Shown here: piece by piece, positions 8,151 to 17,601 of the stretch
Position numbering within the stretch: the first letter of the stretch is position 1
Layout: every line of letters starts with the position of its first letter
NCBI GenBank assembly: GCA_017935025.1
Contig: JAGBIL010000009.1
Location: 1 to 55,115, forward strand
Direction: 5' to 3'
Source: Opitutales bacterium
GTDB taxonomy: Bacteria; Verrucomicrobiota; Verrucomicrobiia; Opitutales; UBA953
DNA: 55,115 bases
Made by a program: the position numbers and the translations under genes
The notes under the pieces: model-generated
What the model saw: only the letters and a program-made list of their open reading frames with translations
Told to the model about the DNA's origin: nothing
Database searches by the model: none

Positions 8151-8936
8151 TTATTTCAAAAGGTCACGAAGCTCGGCGACGGGAACGTGAATGAGAATCG
8201 TTCCCGCGGCGTAGCAATCAAGTTCGTAAGGCGAGTAAACGAACAAAATTTCATCGGGAAGGATCAGAAAATTTTCCGTCGCGCGCGGCGGAAGCGGGAT
8301 TTCGCCTTTTTCGGGCGAATAGGAAAATTCCGCATCTTCGCGACGGGGATCGTGTTCCCGCAAAAGTTTTTCCAACGCGGGAATGCTTTCTTCTTTAAAA
8401 ACGTCCTTGAGAAAAATCCGTTTCTTCCCGGCGAGGTCAAAATTCAAACAGAAAAAAATGCTGTTCCCGTGAGCTCCGCCCGTATCTTCGTAGCGGGAAA
8501 CCAAAACCGAAACGCGATTTCCGACAACGGGTGCCGCCTTGGCCGAAACAAAAAACGAGTATTCGTCTGCGATTTCGGCGGCTTCGTCCAACTCGATCGC
8601 TTTTCCGGAAATGAATTTTTCGATGGCAACTTCCGGATCGCAGATTTTTTCGTCGCAATCGAATGCCGCGTCGAAAATCGCCCGATTGAACGCGGGAACG
8701 CCTTTGAAATAATCGACATCAAATTCAAAGGAAAAATGGTGTGCGGCGTGGAAATCCCGTGCCTCGGAAATATTTCCGAGGACATCCGGCGAAAGCGTCG
8801 CTCCGGAAACAAAAATTTCCTCCGAAAACGGAGCGAGGTCGTGCGCCTCGGAAACGACATCTTCGGCATTAAGAAAAAAGGAAGCCGAAAGGATAGAGAG
8901 CGAAGAAATTACAACTGATTTTGTAGAGTTTTTCAT
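8151..8936 (-). CDS. Exported DUF3298-type protein
   Basis: The 261-residue protein has an N-terminal signal peptide (MKNSTKSVVISSLSILSASFFLNA) and should be periplasmic or outer-membrane associated. The C-terminal half carries features of the DUF3298/RsiV-like domain: GGAHGNSIFFCLNFDLAGKK, a DVFKEESIPALEKLL helix, and YSPYELDCYAAGTILIHVPVAELRDLL at the end. The start at 8936 is chosen because it begins the signal peptide; an upstream ATG at 9005 would bury it. Related domains occur in anti-sigma factors and polysaccharide deacetylases, but the function here is unknown. Confidence 0.8.
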   Translation of the reverse strand: MKNSTKSVVISSLSILSASFFLNAEDVVSEAHDLAPFSEEIFVSGATLSPDVLGNISEARDFHAAHHFSFEFDVDYFKGVPAFNRAIFDAAFDCDEKICDPEVAIEKFISGKAIELDEAAEIADEYSFFVSAKAAPVVGNRVSVLVSRYEDTGGAHGNSIFFCLNFDLAGKKRIFLKDVFKEESIPALEKLLREHDPRREDAEFSYSPEKGEIPLPPRATENFLILPDEILFVYSPYELDCYAAGTILIHVPVAELRDLLK

Positions 8937-9023
8937 ACCGAACCGATCTTTCCCGTAAATTCCGGCAACGTCAAACAGAAATTTTGCTTGCCCGCACCGA
9001 TTCATTTAAAGGAAAATTGCGTC

Positions 9024-10910
9024 GTGAAATACGCCCCCAAATTTACGACTGCGCTGTGCGCTCTTTTCCTGGCTCTCGCGCCTTGCGTCCCGCAAGCATT
9101 TGCGGCAGACGATGCCCGCCCGAAAACCAGACAAAACGCACCGAGGAAGACTTCGGATAAAAAAGGCGTTCCCGCGAAAAAATCTGACGGAAAATCAGCC
9201 GGGAAAAAATCTTCTGCTAAAAAGTCCGGAACCGCCAAAAAGTCCGGAACCGCCCAAAAATCCGACGATAAAGACGAAAAGAAAGCCGTCCCCACCGGCG
9301 GAGAATGGGGAGACCCGCTCAAACTTCAGCGCCGCATCGCACAAAATGTTGCCAAAAATTTCAAAACGTGGTCCCCGGCGGAACTCGACAAATTTTTCAA
9401 GGACGACGACAACCTCAAAAACCTCGCCAAGTGGGAATTGCTTCGCGCGCTTCAGGAAGACGAAGAGGAATTCAAGGACTTTAAAATGTCCGTAAAAAAA
9501 TCGAACACGCGCCGTTTCCTCGGGGAATTTTCCGATGATTTGGAGTGGATCGAAGGCTACATTTACACCGCACCTCCGAAAAACGCGAATTTCGCGATGA
9601 AACTCCTGCGCGCCTTTGTCGAAAAGGACGAAGAAGTCAAAACCGTTCCCGCAATCAAAAAAATCGCCACCGGAGTCGTCGGCGAATTTTCGCGCCGCGG
9701 CTGGTTTGAAGACGAATTTGAAACCGATCCGGAACTCAAAGTCAAAAACGGTCCGACACGCATTTACAAACGCTTCAAATTCTACGCCGAAAGCTGGCGC
9801 GAAAAACGCCTCAACCCGCTTTTCGACGAGTTGGATTTTTGGGACACACGCATTATCGTCGGCGTGACCGGACGCACCAACAACATTTACTTCGGAAGTG
9901 AAGAATCGCTTCGCTGGGGGCAGGACAACGTCAAACTCCCCGAAGCCGGCTACGCCAGTCCGCGCGACATTTTCCAGATGCCCTATCGCCTTTGGAACAA
10001 GGTCGGCGATAGCGTCCACAACTCGGACTACTACGCGCCGTTTATGACTTGGTACGGGCGCAACCAGCTCAAGCGCGCACGGGAAGTCGGCTGCGTTTGC
10101 GGCGGCGTTTCCCACTACGGAGCGTCTGCAGCCTGCGCGAACGGCATTCCCGCCGTTACAATGGGAGAACCCGGCCACTGCGCGTTTGCGACGCGGCAAA
10201 AAGGCAAGTGGCGCGACAACAATTCGGTGTCTTGGGACCGTAGCCTCCACTGGCACCTCTGGAGCGAGCCCTCGTGGCAATTCCTCCACCTGACGCAGGA
10301 GATTTACGCGGACAACAAACTCGCGATGAAAGCGTTCCGCGCGGGAACGCTCGCACGCATCGTCGCAAGCGAAAAGAAAAAACCGACACCGGATCGCGTT
10401 TTCGAAATTTACGAATACGCATTGAAGGAACAACCCGTAAACTTCCCGATTTGGCGTGAATATTTGGAATTTGCCCAAGCGCAGAAAAAGGACAAAGCCT
10501 TTTGGAAAGAAGCTCACAAAAAAATTATCGATGCCTACGTTCCCGCATTTCCGGATGTTGCGGCAACGCTTCTCGGAAAAAACGTTTATCCGAATCTGCT
10601 TCCGCTAATCGACAACGACGACGAAAAAATCGCGCTCTACACAGCATTTTGGGAAAAAGTGAACGATTTCGGTGCCGGGCGTTGGGACTGTGAAGGACAA
10701 TGGGAATACGAAGTTCGTACGCTCGGAGACGGATCCGGCGCGGAAGCCTACAAAGCGTTTCGCAAAAACTATAACGCCAAGGAACCGGTCGCACCGCCGA
10801 ACGACGGAGCAAAAGCCCGCTACAAAGAAAAGGTGGGTGCCCTCGTCTCCTCGAAAAAAGATTACGGACAAAATTTTGAAAACTGGAAAAAAGGCACGCC
10901 GCGCAAGTAA
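9024..10910 (+). CDS. Exported transglutaminase-like protein
   Basis: The 628-residue protein begins at GTG 9024 with a signal peptide (KYAPKFTTALCALFLALAPCVPQAFAA); an AGGA 11 bases upstream supports this start over the ATG at 8988. Residues about 30-90 are a Lys/Ser-rich, low-complexity linker with AKKSGT repeats. The central VGCVCGGVSHYGASAACANG and GIPAVTMGEPGHCAFATR fit the transglutaminase/protease-like fold, with a candidate catalytic Cys and His. The C-terminal part is helical, possibly repeat-like. The next gene also encodes an exported protein, 52 bp downstream. Substrate unknown. Confidence 0.75.
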   Translation: MKYAPKFTTALCALFLALAPCVPQAFAADDARPKTRQNAPRKTSDKKGVPAKKSDGKSAGKKSSAKKSGTAKKSGTAQKSDDKDEKKAVPTGGEWGDPLKLQRRIAQNVAKNFKTWSPAELDKFFKDDDNLKNLAKWELLRALQEDEEEFKDFKMSVKKSNTRRFLGEFSDDLEWIEGYIYTAPPKNANFAMKLLRAFVEKDEEVKTVPAIKKIATGVVGEFSRRGWFEDEFETDPELKVKNGPTRIYKRFKFYAESWREKRLNPLFDELDFWDTRIIVGVTGRTNNIYFGSEESLRWGQDNVKLPEAGYASPRDIFQMPYRLWNKVGDSVHNSDYYAPFMTWYGRNQLKRAREVGCVCGGVSHYGASAACANGIPAVTMGEPGHCAFATRQKGKWRDNNSVSWDRSLHWHLWSEPSWQFLHLTQEIYADNKLAMKAFRAGTLARIVASEKKKPTPDRVFEIYEYALKEQPVNFPIWREYLEFAQAQKKDKAFWKEAHKKIIDAYVPAFPDVAATLLGKNVYPNLLPLIDNDDEKIALYTAFWEKVNDFGAGRWDCEGQWEYEVRTLGDGSGAEAYKAFRKNYNAKEPVAPPNDGAKARYKEKVGALVSSKKDYGQNFENWKKGTPRK

Positions 10911-10962
10911 GCGCTTCGTGCCCTGCCCCTCGTTGTAAAAAACTCTTCACGGGAACGCCGTT

Positions 10963-11910
10963 ATGATAAAAAAAATTCTCACCGCCGGACTTTGTCTCAT
11001 GCTCGCGGGAACGACCGCTTTCGCCGCATTTTCCGCAAAAACTTTTGCCGCCGCAAAAAAGCGCGACGCCAAGGACGGCATTTTGGTTTATTTCTACGGT
11101 CCGGATTGGGACGTGCGCAGCACCAAAATGCTCAAAACCCTTTGGGATAATGCGGAAATCAAAAAAGCCTGCGGAGATTCCGCAATGCTCGCCATTCCCG
11201 TTTACCAAAACCCGAACGAAAAGCAGAAAAAAAACGCGAAAAACATTCGCGAAGGAATGAAAATTCCGCACATCTTCTCCTATCCGGCAATAGTGATGTG
11301 CAACAACGACGGGTACACTTACTACATTCTTCAAGGCGACGAAATCTTTGAAGAAACCCCCAAAGTTGCCGAAACCATCAAAACCAAACTCAAACTTTTC
11401 CGGGAACAGAAAGCTCTTTTGAAAAAAGCCGAACGAGCCAAAGGACTCGAAAAAGCCAAACTTTACGGCGAAGCGATGTTCGACGGAATCAACCCGCCGG
11501 AAAATGCGCTCAAAGTAATCAAAGCCAACGATCCGAAAGGCGAACTTCCTTACGCGAAACGCTTGGAATTTGATGTCTTTAAACTCATCACGGAGCAAAC
11601 CTATAAAGATCCGGACAAACCCGACAAGGTCCTAATTACGCCGGATGCCGCTGTCGCCCTCGTCACCAAACTCGCGATTGAGGACCAGACGACTTACCTG
11701 CCCTGGCAACGACAGGAACTGCTCGCTGCCGTCGCCGGTTATTTACGCCGCGTCGATAAAACGGACGCACGCATTAAAACGCTTCACAAAAAAATTCTCG
11801 AAATCGACCCCGAATCCGTCTGGGCGGATTTCGTAAAAGATTCCGAAGATCTTTGGATCAGTCCCGAGAAAAAGAAGGACAAAAAGGAAAAGCGCCGCCG
11901 CAAAAAATAG
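10963..11910 (+). CDS. Exported protein with a thioredoxin-like fold lacking CXXC
   Basis: The 315-residue protein has a clear signal peptide (MIKKILTAGLCLMLAGTTAFA). The following segment, KDGILVYFYGPDWDVRSTKMLKTLWDNAEIKKACGD, looks like a thioredoxin-like domain (YFYGPDWD in place of FxAxWCxxC), so it should not be a disulfide oxidoreductase. The tail is very basic (KKKDKKEKRRRKK). It follows the transglutaminase-like gene on the same strand, and the two may act together at the cell envelope. Fold assignment is by pattern only. Confidence 0.65.
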   Translation: MIKKILTAGLCLMLAGTTAFAAFSAKTFAAAKKRDAKDGILVYFYGPDWDVRSTKMLKTLWDNAEIKKACGDSAMLAIPVYQNPNEKQKKNAKNIREGMKIPHIFSYPAIVMCNNDGYTYYILQGDEIFEETPKVAETIKTKLKLFREQKALLKKAERAKGLEKAKLYGEAMFDGINPPENALKVIKANDPKGELPYAKRLEFDVFKLITEQTYKDPDKPDKVLITPDAAVALVTKLAIEDQTTYLPWQRQELLAAVAGYLRRVDKTDARIKTLHKKILEIDPESVWADFVKDSEDLWISPEKKKDKKEKRRRKK

Positions 11911-11931
11911 GAAAAGGGGATCTTCCTCCTC

Positions 11932-11977
11932 AAAAAAAAACGTTCCCGTGAGAAATTCTCGCGGGAACGTTTTTTTT
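11932..11977. terminator. Bidirectional terminator made of an inverted GGGAACG pair
   Basis: An A9 run and CGTTCCCGTGAGAA pair with TTCTCGCGGGAACG and a T8 run. It lies between the convergent gene ending at 11910 and mdh ending at 11990, and can serve both. The stem contains two opposed copies of the genome-wide motif. Confidence 0.92.
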
Positions 11978-11989
11978 CACGGATCCTGC

Positions 11990-12988
11990 TTAGAGAGTGC
12001 AACCGAGAGCGTCTGCCGCCGTGTCGCGTTCTTCGCAAAGTTCCTTGATCGAAGCGTCAATTTTCGCGCGAGCGAAATCGGTGATCGGAAGATTCGGGAC
12101 GATTTCCCACGTTCCGTCTTCCTTCGTGCGAATCGGGAAACCCGTGATGATACCCGGAACCGTGCCGTATTCCCCCTTGGACACAACCCCGACGCTGAAC
12201 CAATCGCCCGCCGGAGTCGGGTTGACGAGGTTGCGAACCGTTTCGATCGCAGCATTCGCCGCCGAAGCCGCCGAGGAAGCACCGCGAGCCTCGATGATCG
12301 CCGCACCACGCTTCTGCACGGTCGGGATAAACGTGTTTTCGAGCCATTCCTTGTCGGAGATGACTTCCGTCGCCGGCTTGCCGCCGATCGTCGCATTGAA
12401 GAAATCCGGGAACTGCGTCGACGAGTGGTTACCCCAAATCGTCATGTTCTTCACTTCAGAAACGTGGACACCGGCTTTCTTGGCAAGCTGGGACTTGCCG
12501 CGATTTTCGTCGAGGCGCGTCATAGCGAAGAAGTTTTCTTCGGGAACGCCGCACGCATGGCGCATCGCGATCAACGCGTTAGTGTTGCACGGATTGCCGA
12601 CAACGAATACGCGAACATCTTTCGCCGCATTTTCCGCAATCGCCTTACCCTGTCCGACAAAGATTTTGCCGTTGATGCCGAGCAGGTCTTTGCGCTCCAT
12701 GCCGGCTTTGCGCGGAACGGAACCGACGAGCAAGCACCAGTTCGCATCCTTAAACGCAACGGCAGGATCTGCCGTGGCAACGATCTCCGTCACGAGCGGA
12801 AACGCGCAATCTTCAAGTTCCATCACCACGCCCTGGCATTTCGGGAGCGCCGGCTCAATTTCGAGAAGGTTCAGCGCGACGGGCTGATCCGGACCAAAAA
12901 CTTCGCCCGCTGCAATGCGGAAAATAAGCGAATACGCGATCTGTCCGGCGGCACCGGTAATCGCAACACGAATGGGAGCTTTTGACAT
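11990..12988 (-). CDS. mdh: Malate dehydrogenase
   Basis: NAD-dependent oxidation of malate to oxaloacetate in the TCA cycle. The 332-residue protein has the Rossmann [10 protein letters not shown] at 12-21, [15 protein letters not shown] at about 88-102 (substrate Arg loop), [27 protein letters not shown] and the catalytic [13 protein letters not shown], as in the dimeric cytosolic-type enzyme. Start ATG at 12988 has no Shine-Dalgarno sequence. It is transcribed divergently from dps. Confidence 0.96.
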   Translation of the reverse strand: MSKAPIRVAITGAAGQIAYSLIFRIAAGEVFGPDQPVALNLLEIEPALPKCQGVVMELEDCAFPLVTEIVATADPAVAFKDANWCLLVGSVPRKAGMERKDLLGINGKIFVGQGKAIAENAAKDVRVFVVGNPCNTNALIAMRHACGVPEENFFAMTRLDENRGKSQLAKKAGVHVSEVKNMTIWGNHSSTQFPDFFNATIGGKPATEVISDKEWLENTFIPTVQKRGAAIIEARGASSAASAANAAIETVRNLVNPTPAGDWFSVGVVSKGEYGTVPGIITGFPIRTKEDGTWEIVPNLPITDFARAKIDASIKELCEERDTAADALGCTL

Positions 12989-13080
12989 AATTTTTTGTGA
13001 TCTTTAGTGGGTTAAAAATGTTTTTTAAGCATGGAACGGGAGTAAAAAAAAATCAACGCGAAGTTTTCTCAAGAACAAAT

Positions 13081-13095
13081 TTGTAATAATTACAA
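13081..13095. promoter_or_regulatory. PerR/Fur-type operator upstream of dps
   Basis: TTGTAATAATTACAA is a perfect 7-1-7 inverted repeat that differs from the PerR consensus (TTATAATNATTATAA) at one base in each half. It lies 8 bases upstream of the -35 element of the dps promoter. PerR-type repressors control Dps in many bacteria; binding here is inference. Confidence 0.65.
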
Positions 13096-13103
13096 AAATA
13101 GCA

Positions 13104-13132
13104 TTGACAGCTCGACATCTCCGGCATTTTAT
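13104..13132 (+). promoter_or_regulatory. Sigma-70-type promoter of dps
   Basis: TTGACA at 13104-13109 and TTTTAT at 13127-13132 are separated by 17 bases. The dps start codon follows 57 bases downstream. Confidence 0.6.
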
Positions 13133-13189
13133 AGCTCCTACAAACTTACAAAATAAACTATAACCCCTAAGTAAAAAGAGATAAGAACA

Positions 13190-13678
13190 ATGAAAACCAC
13201 CGATTATATCCACATCAACGAATCTGCGGCAGAAAAAGTTTGTGCCGCTCTTGCCGGACTTCTGGCGGACTACCAAGTTTTCTACACAAACCTGCGCGGA
13301 TTTCACTGGAACATCAAGGGGCACGCCTTCTTCATGCTCCACAGCAAGTTTGAAGAACTTTACGACGATGCTTCCGAGAAGATCGACCAAATTGCAGAAC
13401 GCATTCTGATGCTCGGCGGCGTTCCCGAGAATAAGTTCAGCGAATACCTGAAAATTGCCGGACTTAAGGAAGTCGGAAATGTCTCCTGCGGGCACGAAGC
13501 TCTCCAGAACGTCCTCGAAACGCTGGGACATCTGATTGCAGAAGAGCGCAAAATCATTGCCCTCGCAAGCGAAAGCGGTGACGATTCCACTGTAGCTCTC
13601 CTCGGAGATTACCTGAAGGAACAGGAAAAGCTGGTTTGGATGCTCGTCGCCTGGGCAAGCGGATCCTGCAAAAAATAG
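13190..13678 (+). CDS. dps: Dps ferritin-like DNA-protection protein
   Basis: Forms a 12-subunit cage that oxidises ferrous iron with hydrogen peroxide and stores it, protecting DNA. The inter-subunit ferroxidase residues are visible with family spacing: H39, H51, E55 (usually Asp), D66 and E70, within GFHWNIKG and LHSKFEELYDDASEKIDQIAERI. Length 162 is typical. There is no long basic N-terminal tail, so DNA binding may be weak. It has its own promoter with a PerR-like operator and its own terminator. Confidence 0.94.
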   Translation: MKTTDYIHINESAAEKVCAALAGLLADYQVFYTNLRGFHWNIKGHAFFMLHSKFEELYDDASEKIDQIAERILMLGGVPENKFSEYLKIAGLKEVGNVSCGHEALQNVLETLGHLIAEERKIIALASESGDDSTVALLGDYLKEQEKLVWMLVAWASGSCKK

Positions 13679-13711
13679 ACGCTCAGAGAGCCGACACTGT
13701 CGGCATTCGGC

Positions 13712-13754
13712 AAACGCCGGAGAAAACAAATCCGTGTTTTCTCCGGCGTTTTTC
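13712..13754 (+). terminator. Terminator of dps
   Basis: AACGCCGGAGAAAACA pairs with TGTTTTCTCCGGCGTT (16 bp) and is followed by TTT. It stands between dps and smc. Confidence 0.88.
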
Positions 13755-13823
13755 GTTATTAAATTTCAATTTGCGGGAACACTGGGCGACAGATATGATG
13801 GAACGACTTTTTTTTGTGCTCAC

Positions 13824-16800
13824 ATGTATCTGAAAGAAATCGTTATCAACGGATTCAAAAGTTTTGCCGACCGAACCCGCATCGCCCTTAAGCCGGGCAT
13901 CACCGCGATTGTCGGTCCGAACGGTTGTGGAAAGTCGAACATCGTTGACGCGATTCGCTGGGTTTTGGGGGAGCAAAGTGCGAAAGCGTTGCGCGGCGGC
14001 TCAATGCACGACGTTATTTTCTCGGGAACGGACAAGCGCAAGCCGCTCCCGTACTGCGAAGTCGAACTCATTTTTGCAGACTGTGAAAAAGACCTCGGCA
14101 CGGCGTTTAACGAAGTTTCAATCGTCCGCCGCGTTTCGCGGGAAGATTCTTCGGATTATTTTCTCAACGGAAAATCCTGCCGTCTGAAAGACATTCAGCG
14201 GTTGTTCATGGATACGGGTGTCGGGCGCGTTTCCTACTCGTTCATGGTGCAGGGGCAAATCGACCAGATTCTTTCGGCAAATCCCGCTGAGCGCCGCACG
14301 CTTTTTGAGGAAGCCGCAGGCATCACACGCTACAAGTCTCAACGCAAGGAAGCGCTGAGCAAACTCGGTATGGTGGACCAGAATCTTGCGCGCATCACCG
14401 ACGTCATCGACGAAATTTCCCGCCAAATCGGCTCGTTGAAACGCCAAGCGGCAAAAGCGCTTCGCTACAAACGCACGCAACACCGCCTGCGCCACCTTGA
14501 TTTGGCATCTCTCGCTCACCAGTTCTGCGTCCGCCGTGCAACGATCAAGGATTTGGAGTCCCGCGCGGGAACGCTGCGCGAAACCGTCTCAGATCGTCGC
14601 AATGCGCTACGGGAACGCGAAGAAAAACTCGCCGAAACCAAAGTTGCCCGCGCCGAGCTTTTCCAACGGATTGAACAAGGTACGCAGATGGCGTTTGCTC
14701 TGCGTTCCGAAAAAGAAAACGCGGAAGCGCAAATTCAAATGGCGGAAGTTCGCCAAAACGACCTGCGGGAACGCATTGCACAGGTCGAACAGGAAGGCGT
14801 TGCGCTCGCCGCCCGCCGCGCCGAGTTGGACGCACGCTTGCAGGGCAACGCGTCGAACAAGGAACAGCACATCGGCAACGTCGAAGGCGCGGACGAAGTT
14901 TATCGCAAAAGCCAAAGCGAGCTCGAAAAATTGCTTGCCGACCTTTCCGCCGCAGACCGCGCACTCGCGCAGGAGCGCCAGGAACTTCTGATGAGCGAAG
15001 GCGAAATCACGCGCCACCGCGCGACGGTAACTAATATCGAAGTCGAGCTTCGCACCTCGGAGTCCCGCCACGCCGAAATCGCCAACACGCTCGCGCAAAT
15101 GCGCTCCGAACGCTATGCGCTCGAATCGCGGTTTGCCGAAATTCAGGCGGTGGCGGAAACGCGCCGTGCGGAACACGCCCGAGCCCGGCAGGAAGTTTCC
15201 GAAGCGCAGGAACACGGAAAATCCCTCGTCGCGCAATTCCGCGAGCAACAGCAGAAGATTTCGCAGCTCGACCGCGTTGTCGCCCGCACATCCGCCCAGC
15301 TGAATGTTCTGGAGCAACAGCAGGCGAAGTTTGAAGGATTTTCCGCCGGAGCCAAAGCGATTCTCAAAGGCGAACTCGGCGAAAGCGTTCCCGCGGAAAC
15401 CGCGTTCGCGCTCAACTCGTTGCTCGAAATATCGGATCCGGAGAACGCCGTAGCGCTCGAAGCGCTGCTCGGAGCCGCGTCGGAAGCGCTTGTTTTCGAC
15501 AACGCAATTTCCGTTCCCGCCGTCGCCCGGATTCTCGCGGAAAGAGAAGTCGGAAGCGCCTTTCTCGCCGATGCGAAAATCGCGCTCCCGCGCGCCGCGA
15601 ACAACGCGGAAGCCACCGTTCCCGCGTTTTTAAAACGGGCGGGAACGCTTTTCTCCGTGAAAAATGCAGCGCTCGAAAATTCCGTGCGCGCGCTCTTTGA
15701 CCGCTGTTTCGTGTGCGATTATCTCGCGGATTTTCTCGCTTTTCTAAAAGAAAATCCCGACTTTGATTTTCTGTTCGTTGCCACGCTCAACGGTGAAACC
15801 GTCGATTGCCGAGGCTTCATTCACAGCGGCGCAAACTCCGGGAAAAGCGGAAGCGTTTTCCGGCGCCAAAACGAACTGCGCCAGCTCAAAGAACGCCTCA
15901 CGGCGGAAAACGACGCGCTCACCGAGGCAAACCAGCGCTCCATGGAAATTCAGGCGGAAATGGACGCAAACGAAACCAAAATCGAACGCCGCCGCGTTTA
16001 CGCCTCCGAAATCGCACAAGAAATTTCCAACATCAATGCCGACGAACGCTCTGCGGAAAAAGCGCTCAACGACAACGCAGCCGCCCTCGCCCGGCAGGAA
16101 AATCTTCTCGCGGAATTTGAAGACAACCGCGAACGCGCCCAAGCCCGCATGGCGGGAGCGCAATCCGGGCTCGCCGCCAAAGAAACCGAAATTTCCGAGC
16201 TCAAAGCCCGCATTTCCGAAGGCGAAACCCGCATCATTGCGCTGCGCAACGAAGCCGAAAACCGCCGCGACGCGCTCAACGAAGTCCGTTTCGACCTCGC
16301 GCAGAAGAAGCAGCAACTTGAACTTTTTGAGCGCGAACTCGCCGAAGTGCGCTCGCAAATCGAGGATATTGCTTCACGCATCGCCACACGGGAACGAGAA
16401 AAGGAAATGATGCTTTCGCAAATTGCTGCCTTCGGGGAACAAGCGGAAAATGCGCGTTCCCGTGCTGAACAGCTCGCGGGAACGATTGCCGAAGCCGCCA
16501 CCGCACTTGACGCGCAACGCGCCGAGCTCGGCAAGCTCGAAACCGATGCGGAAACGCTCGACCGCTCGCTTGTTTCCGAGCGTGACGCATTGCGCGAAAA
16601 CGAAACACAGCTCAATACACTCGAAGTCCGCCTCACCGAAGAAACGTCTCAATGCGCGTTTGTTTCGGAAAAAGTTTCCACAGAGTATCAGCTCGACGTT
16701 ACCTCGCTCGACTGGAAACAGAATCTCTGGCTCGCCGACGAAGAATTTGAAACCAAAGTGCGCTTCGACGAACTCGAAGACGACGACGGCGCCGAAACCG

Positions 16801-17582
16801 AAGTCCGTCCGAAAGTGCGGCGGGAACGCGGCGATCCGACCGAAGAAGATCTCGCCGCGATGGACAACACCGACTGGCCGCCGATTCTCCGCGAAATCGC
16901 TTCTCTGCGCGATCGCCTCAACTCCATGGGTGCCGTCAACCACACCGCCATCGAAGAATACGCCGAGCTGCGGGAACGCTACACGTTCCTCAAAACGCAG
17001 TCAGACGACCTGTGGAATTCCAAAAACGAACTCGTCAAAGCCATCGACGAAATCAACGCAACATCGCAAAAACTTTTCACGGAAACATTTGAGCAAATTC
17101 GCAAAAACTTCAAATTCACGTTTGAACGCCTCTTCCACGGCGGCGAAAGCGATTTGCAACTCGTGCAAAACGACGACGTGCTCGACAGCGGAATCGAAAT
17201 CATCGCACGCCCGCCGGGAACGAAGCTCCGCAGCATTTCCCTGCTCTCCGGCGGACAACGCACAATGACCGCCGTCGCGCTCCTTTTCGGAATTTACATG
17301 GTTAAACCTTCGCCGTTCTGCGTGCTCGACGAGCTCGATGCTCCGCTCGACGACGCAAACGTCGGCCGCTTTACCGATATCGTGCGCGAGTTCACGCGTT
17401 ACTCGCAATTCCTCGTCGTTACGCACAACAAACGAACGGTTTCCGCCGCAAACACAATTTACGGCGTTACCATGCAGGAACGCGGCGTCACGCAACTGCT
17501 TTCCATGCGCTACAACTCAGATTCCGGCGACACCGAAACCGTTACGCTCGAAGGGCGCGGCTCTTTCGATATGGCGCGCTAA
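13824..17582 (+). CDS. smc: Chromosome segregation SMC protein
   Basis: ATPase of the condensin-like complex that organises and segregates the chromosome. Length 1252. The N-terminal ATPase half has GFKSFADRT and Walker A GPNGCGKSN (31-39). Long coiled coils (about 170-510 and 690-1000) flank a hinge near 520-680 (LLEISDPENAVALEALLGAASEALV). The C-terminal half has signature LLSGGQRTMTA near 1140 (Gln where Glu is usual) and Walker B FCVLDELDAPLDDANVGRF. An acidic segment (FDELEDDDGAETEV) precedes the second ATPase half. An earlier in-frame ATG at 13734 falls in the dps terminator and is rejected. scpA and scpB are not nearby. Confidence 0.96.
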   Translation: MYLKEIVINGFKSFADRTRIALKPGITAIVGPNGCGKSNIVDAIRWVLGEQSAKALRGGSMHDVIFSGTDKRKPLPYCEVELIFADCEKDLGTAFNEVSIVRRVSREDSSDYFLNGKSCRLKDIQRLFMDTGVGRVSYSFMVQGQIDQILSANPAERRTLFEEAAGITRYKSQRKEALSKLGMVDQNLARITDVIDEISRQIGSLKRQAAKALRYKRTQHRLRHLDLASLAHQFCVRRATIKDLESRAGTLRETVSDRRNALREREEKLAETKVARAELFQRIEQGTQMAFALRSEKENAEAQIQMAEVRQNDLRERIAQVEQEGVALAARRAELDARLQGNASNKEQHIGNVEGADEVYRKSQSELEKLLADLSAADRALAQERQELLMSEGEITRHRATVTNIEVELRTSESRHAEIANTLAQMRSERYALESRFAEIQAVAETRRAEHARARQEVSEAQEHGKSLVAQFREQQQKISQLDRVVARTSAQLNVLEQQQAKFEGFSAGAKAILKGELGESVPAETAFALNSLLEISDPENAVALEALLGAASEALVFDNAISVPAVARILAEREVGSAFLADAKIALPRAANNAEATVPAFLKRAGTLFSVKNAALENSVRALFDRCFVCDYLADFLAFLKENPDFDFLFVATLNGETVDCRGFIHSGANSGKSGSVFRRQNELRQLKERLTAENDALTEANQRSMEIQAEMDANETKIERRRVYASEIAQEISNINADERSAEKALNDNAAALARQENLLAEFEDNRERAQARMAGAQSGLAAKETEISELKARISEGETRIIALRNEAENRRDALNEVRFDLAQKKQQLELFERELAEVRSQIEDIASRIATREREKEMMLSQIAAFGEQAENARSRAEQLAGTIAEAATALDAQRAELGKLETDAETLDRSLVSERDALRENETQLNTLEVRLTEETSQCAFVSEKVSTEYQLDVTSLDWKQNLWLADEEFETKVRFDELEDDDGAETEVRPKVRRERGDPTEEDLAAMDNTDWPPILREIASLRDRLNSMGAVNHTAIEEYAELRERYTFLKTQSDDLWNSKNELVKAIDEINATSQKLFTETFEQIRKNFKFTFERLFHGGESDLQLVQNDDVLDSGIEIIARPPGTKLRSISLLSGGQRTMTAVALLFGIYMVKPSPFCVLDELDAPLDDANVGRFTDIVREFTRYSQFLVVTHNKRTVSAANTIYGVTMQERGVTQLLSMRYNSDSGDTETVTLEGRGSFDMAR

Positions 17583-17601
17583 TTCCCCGGTGCCGCGCCA
17601 C

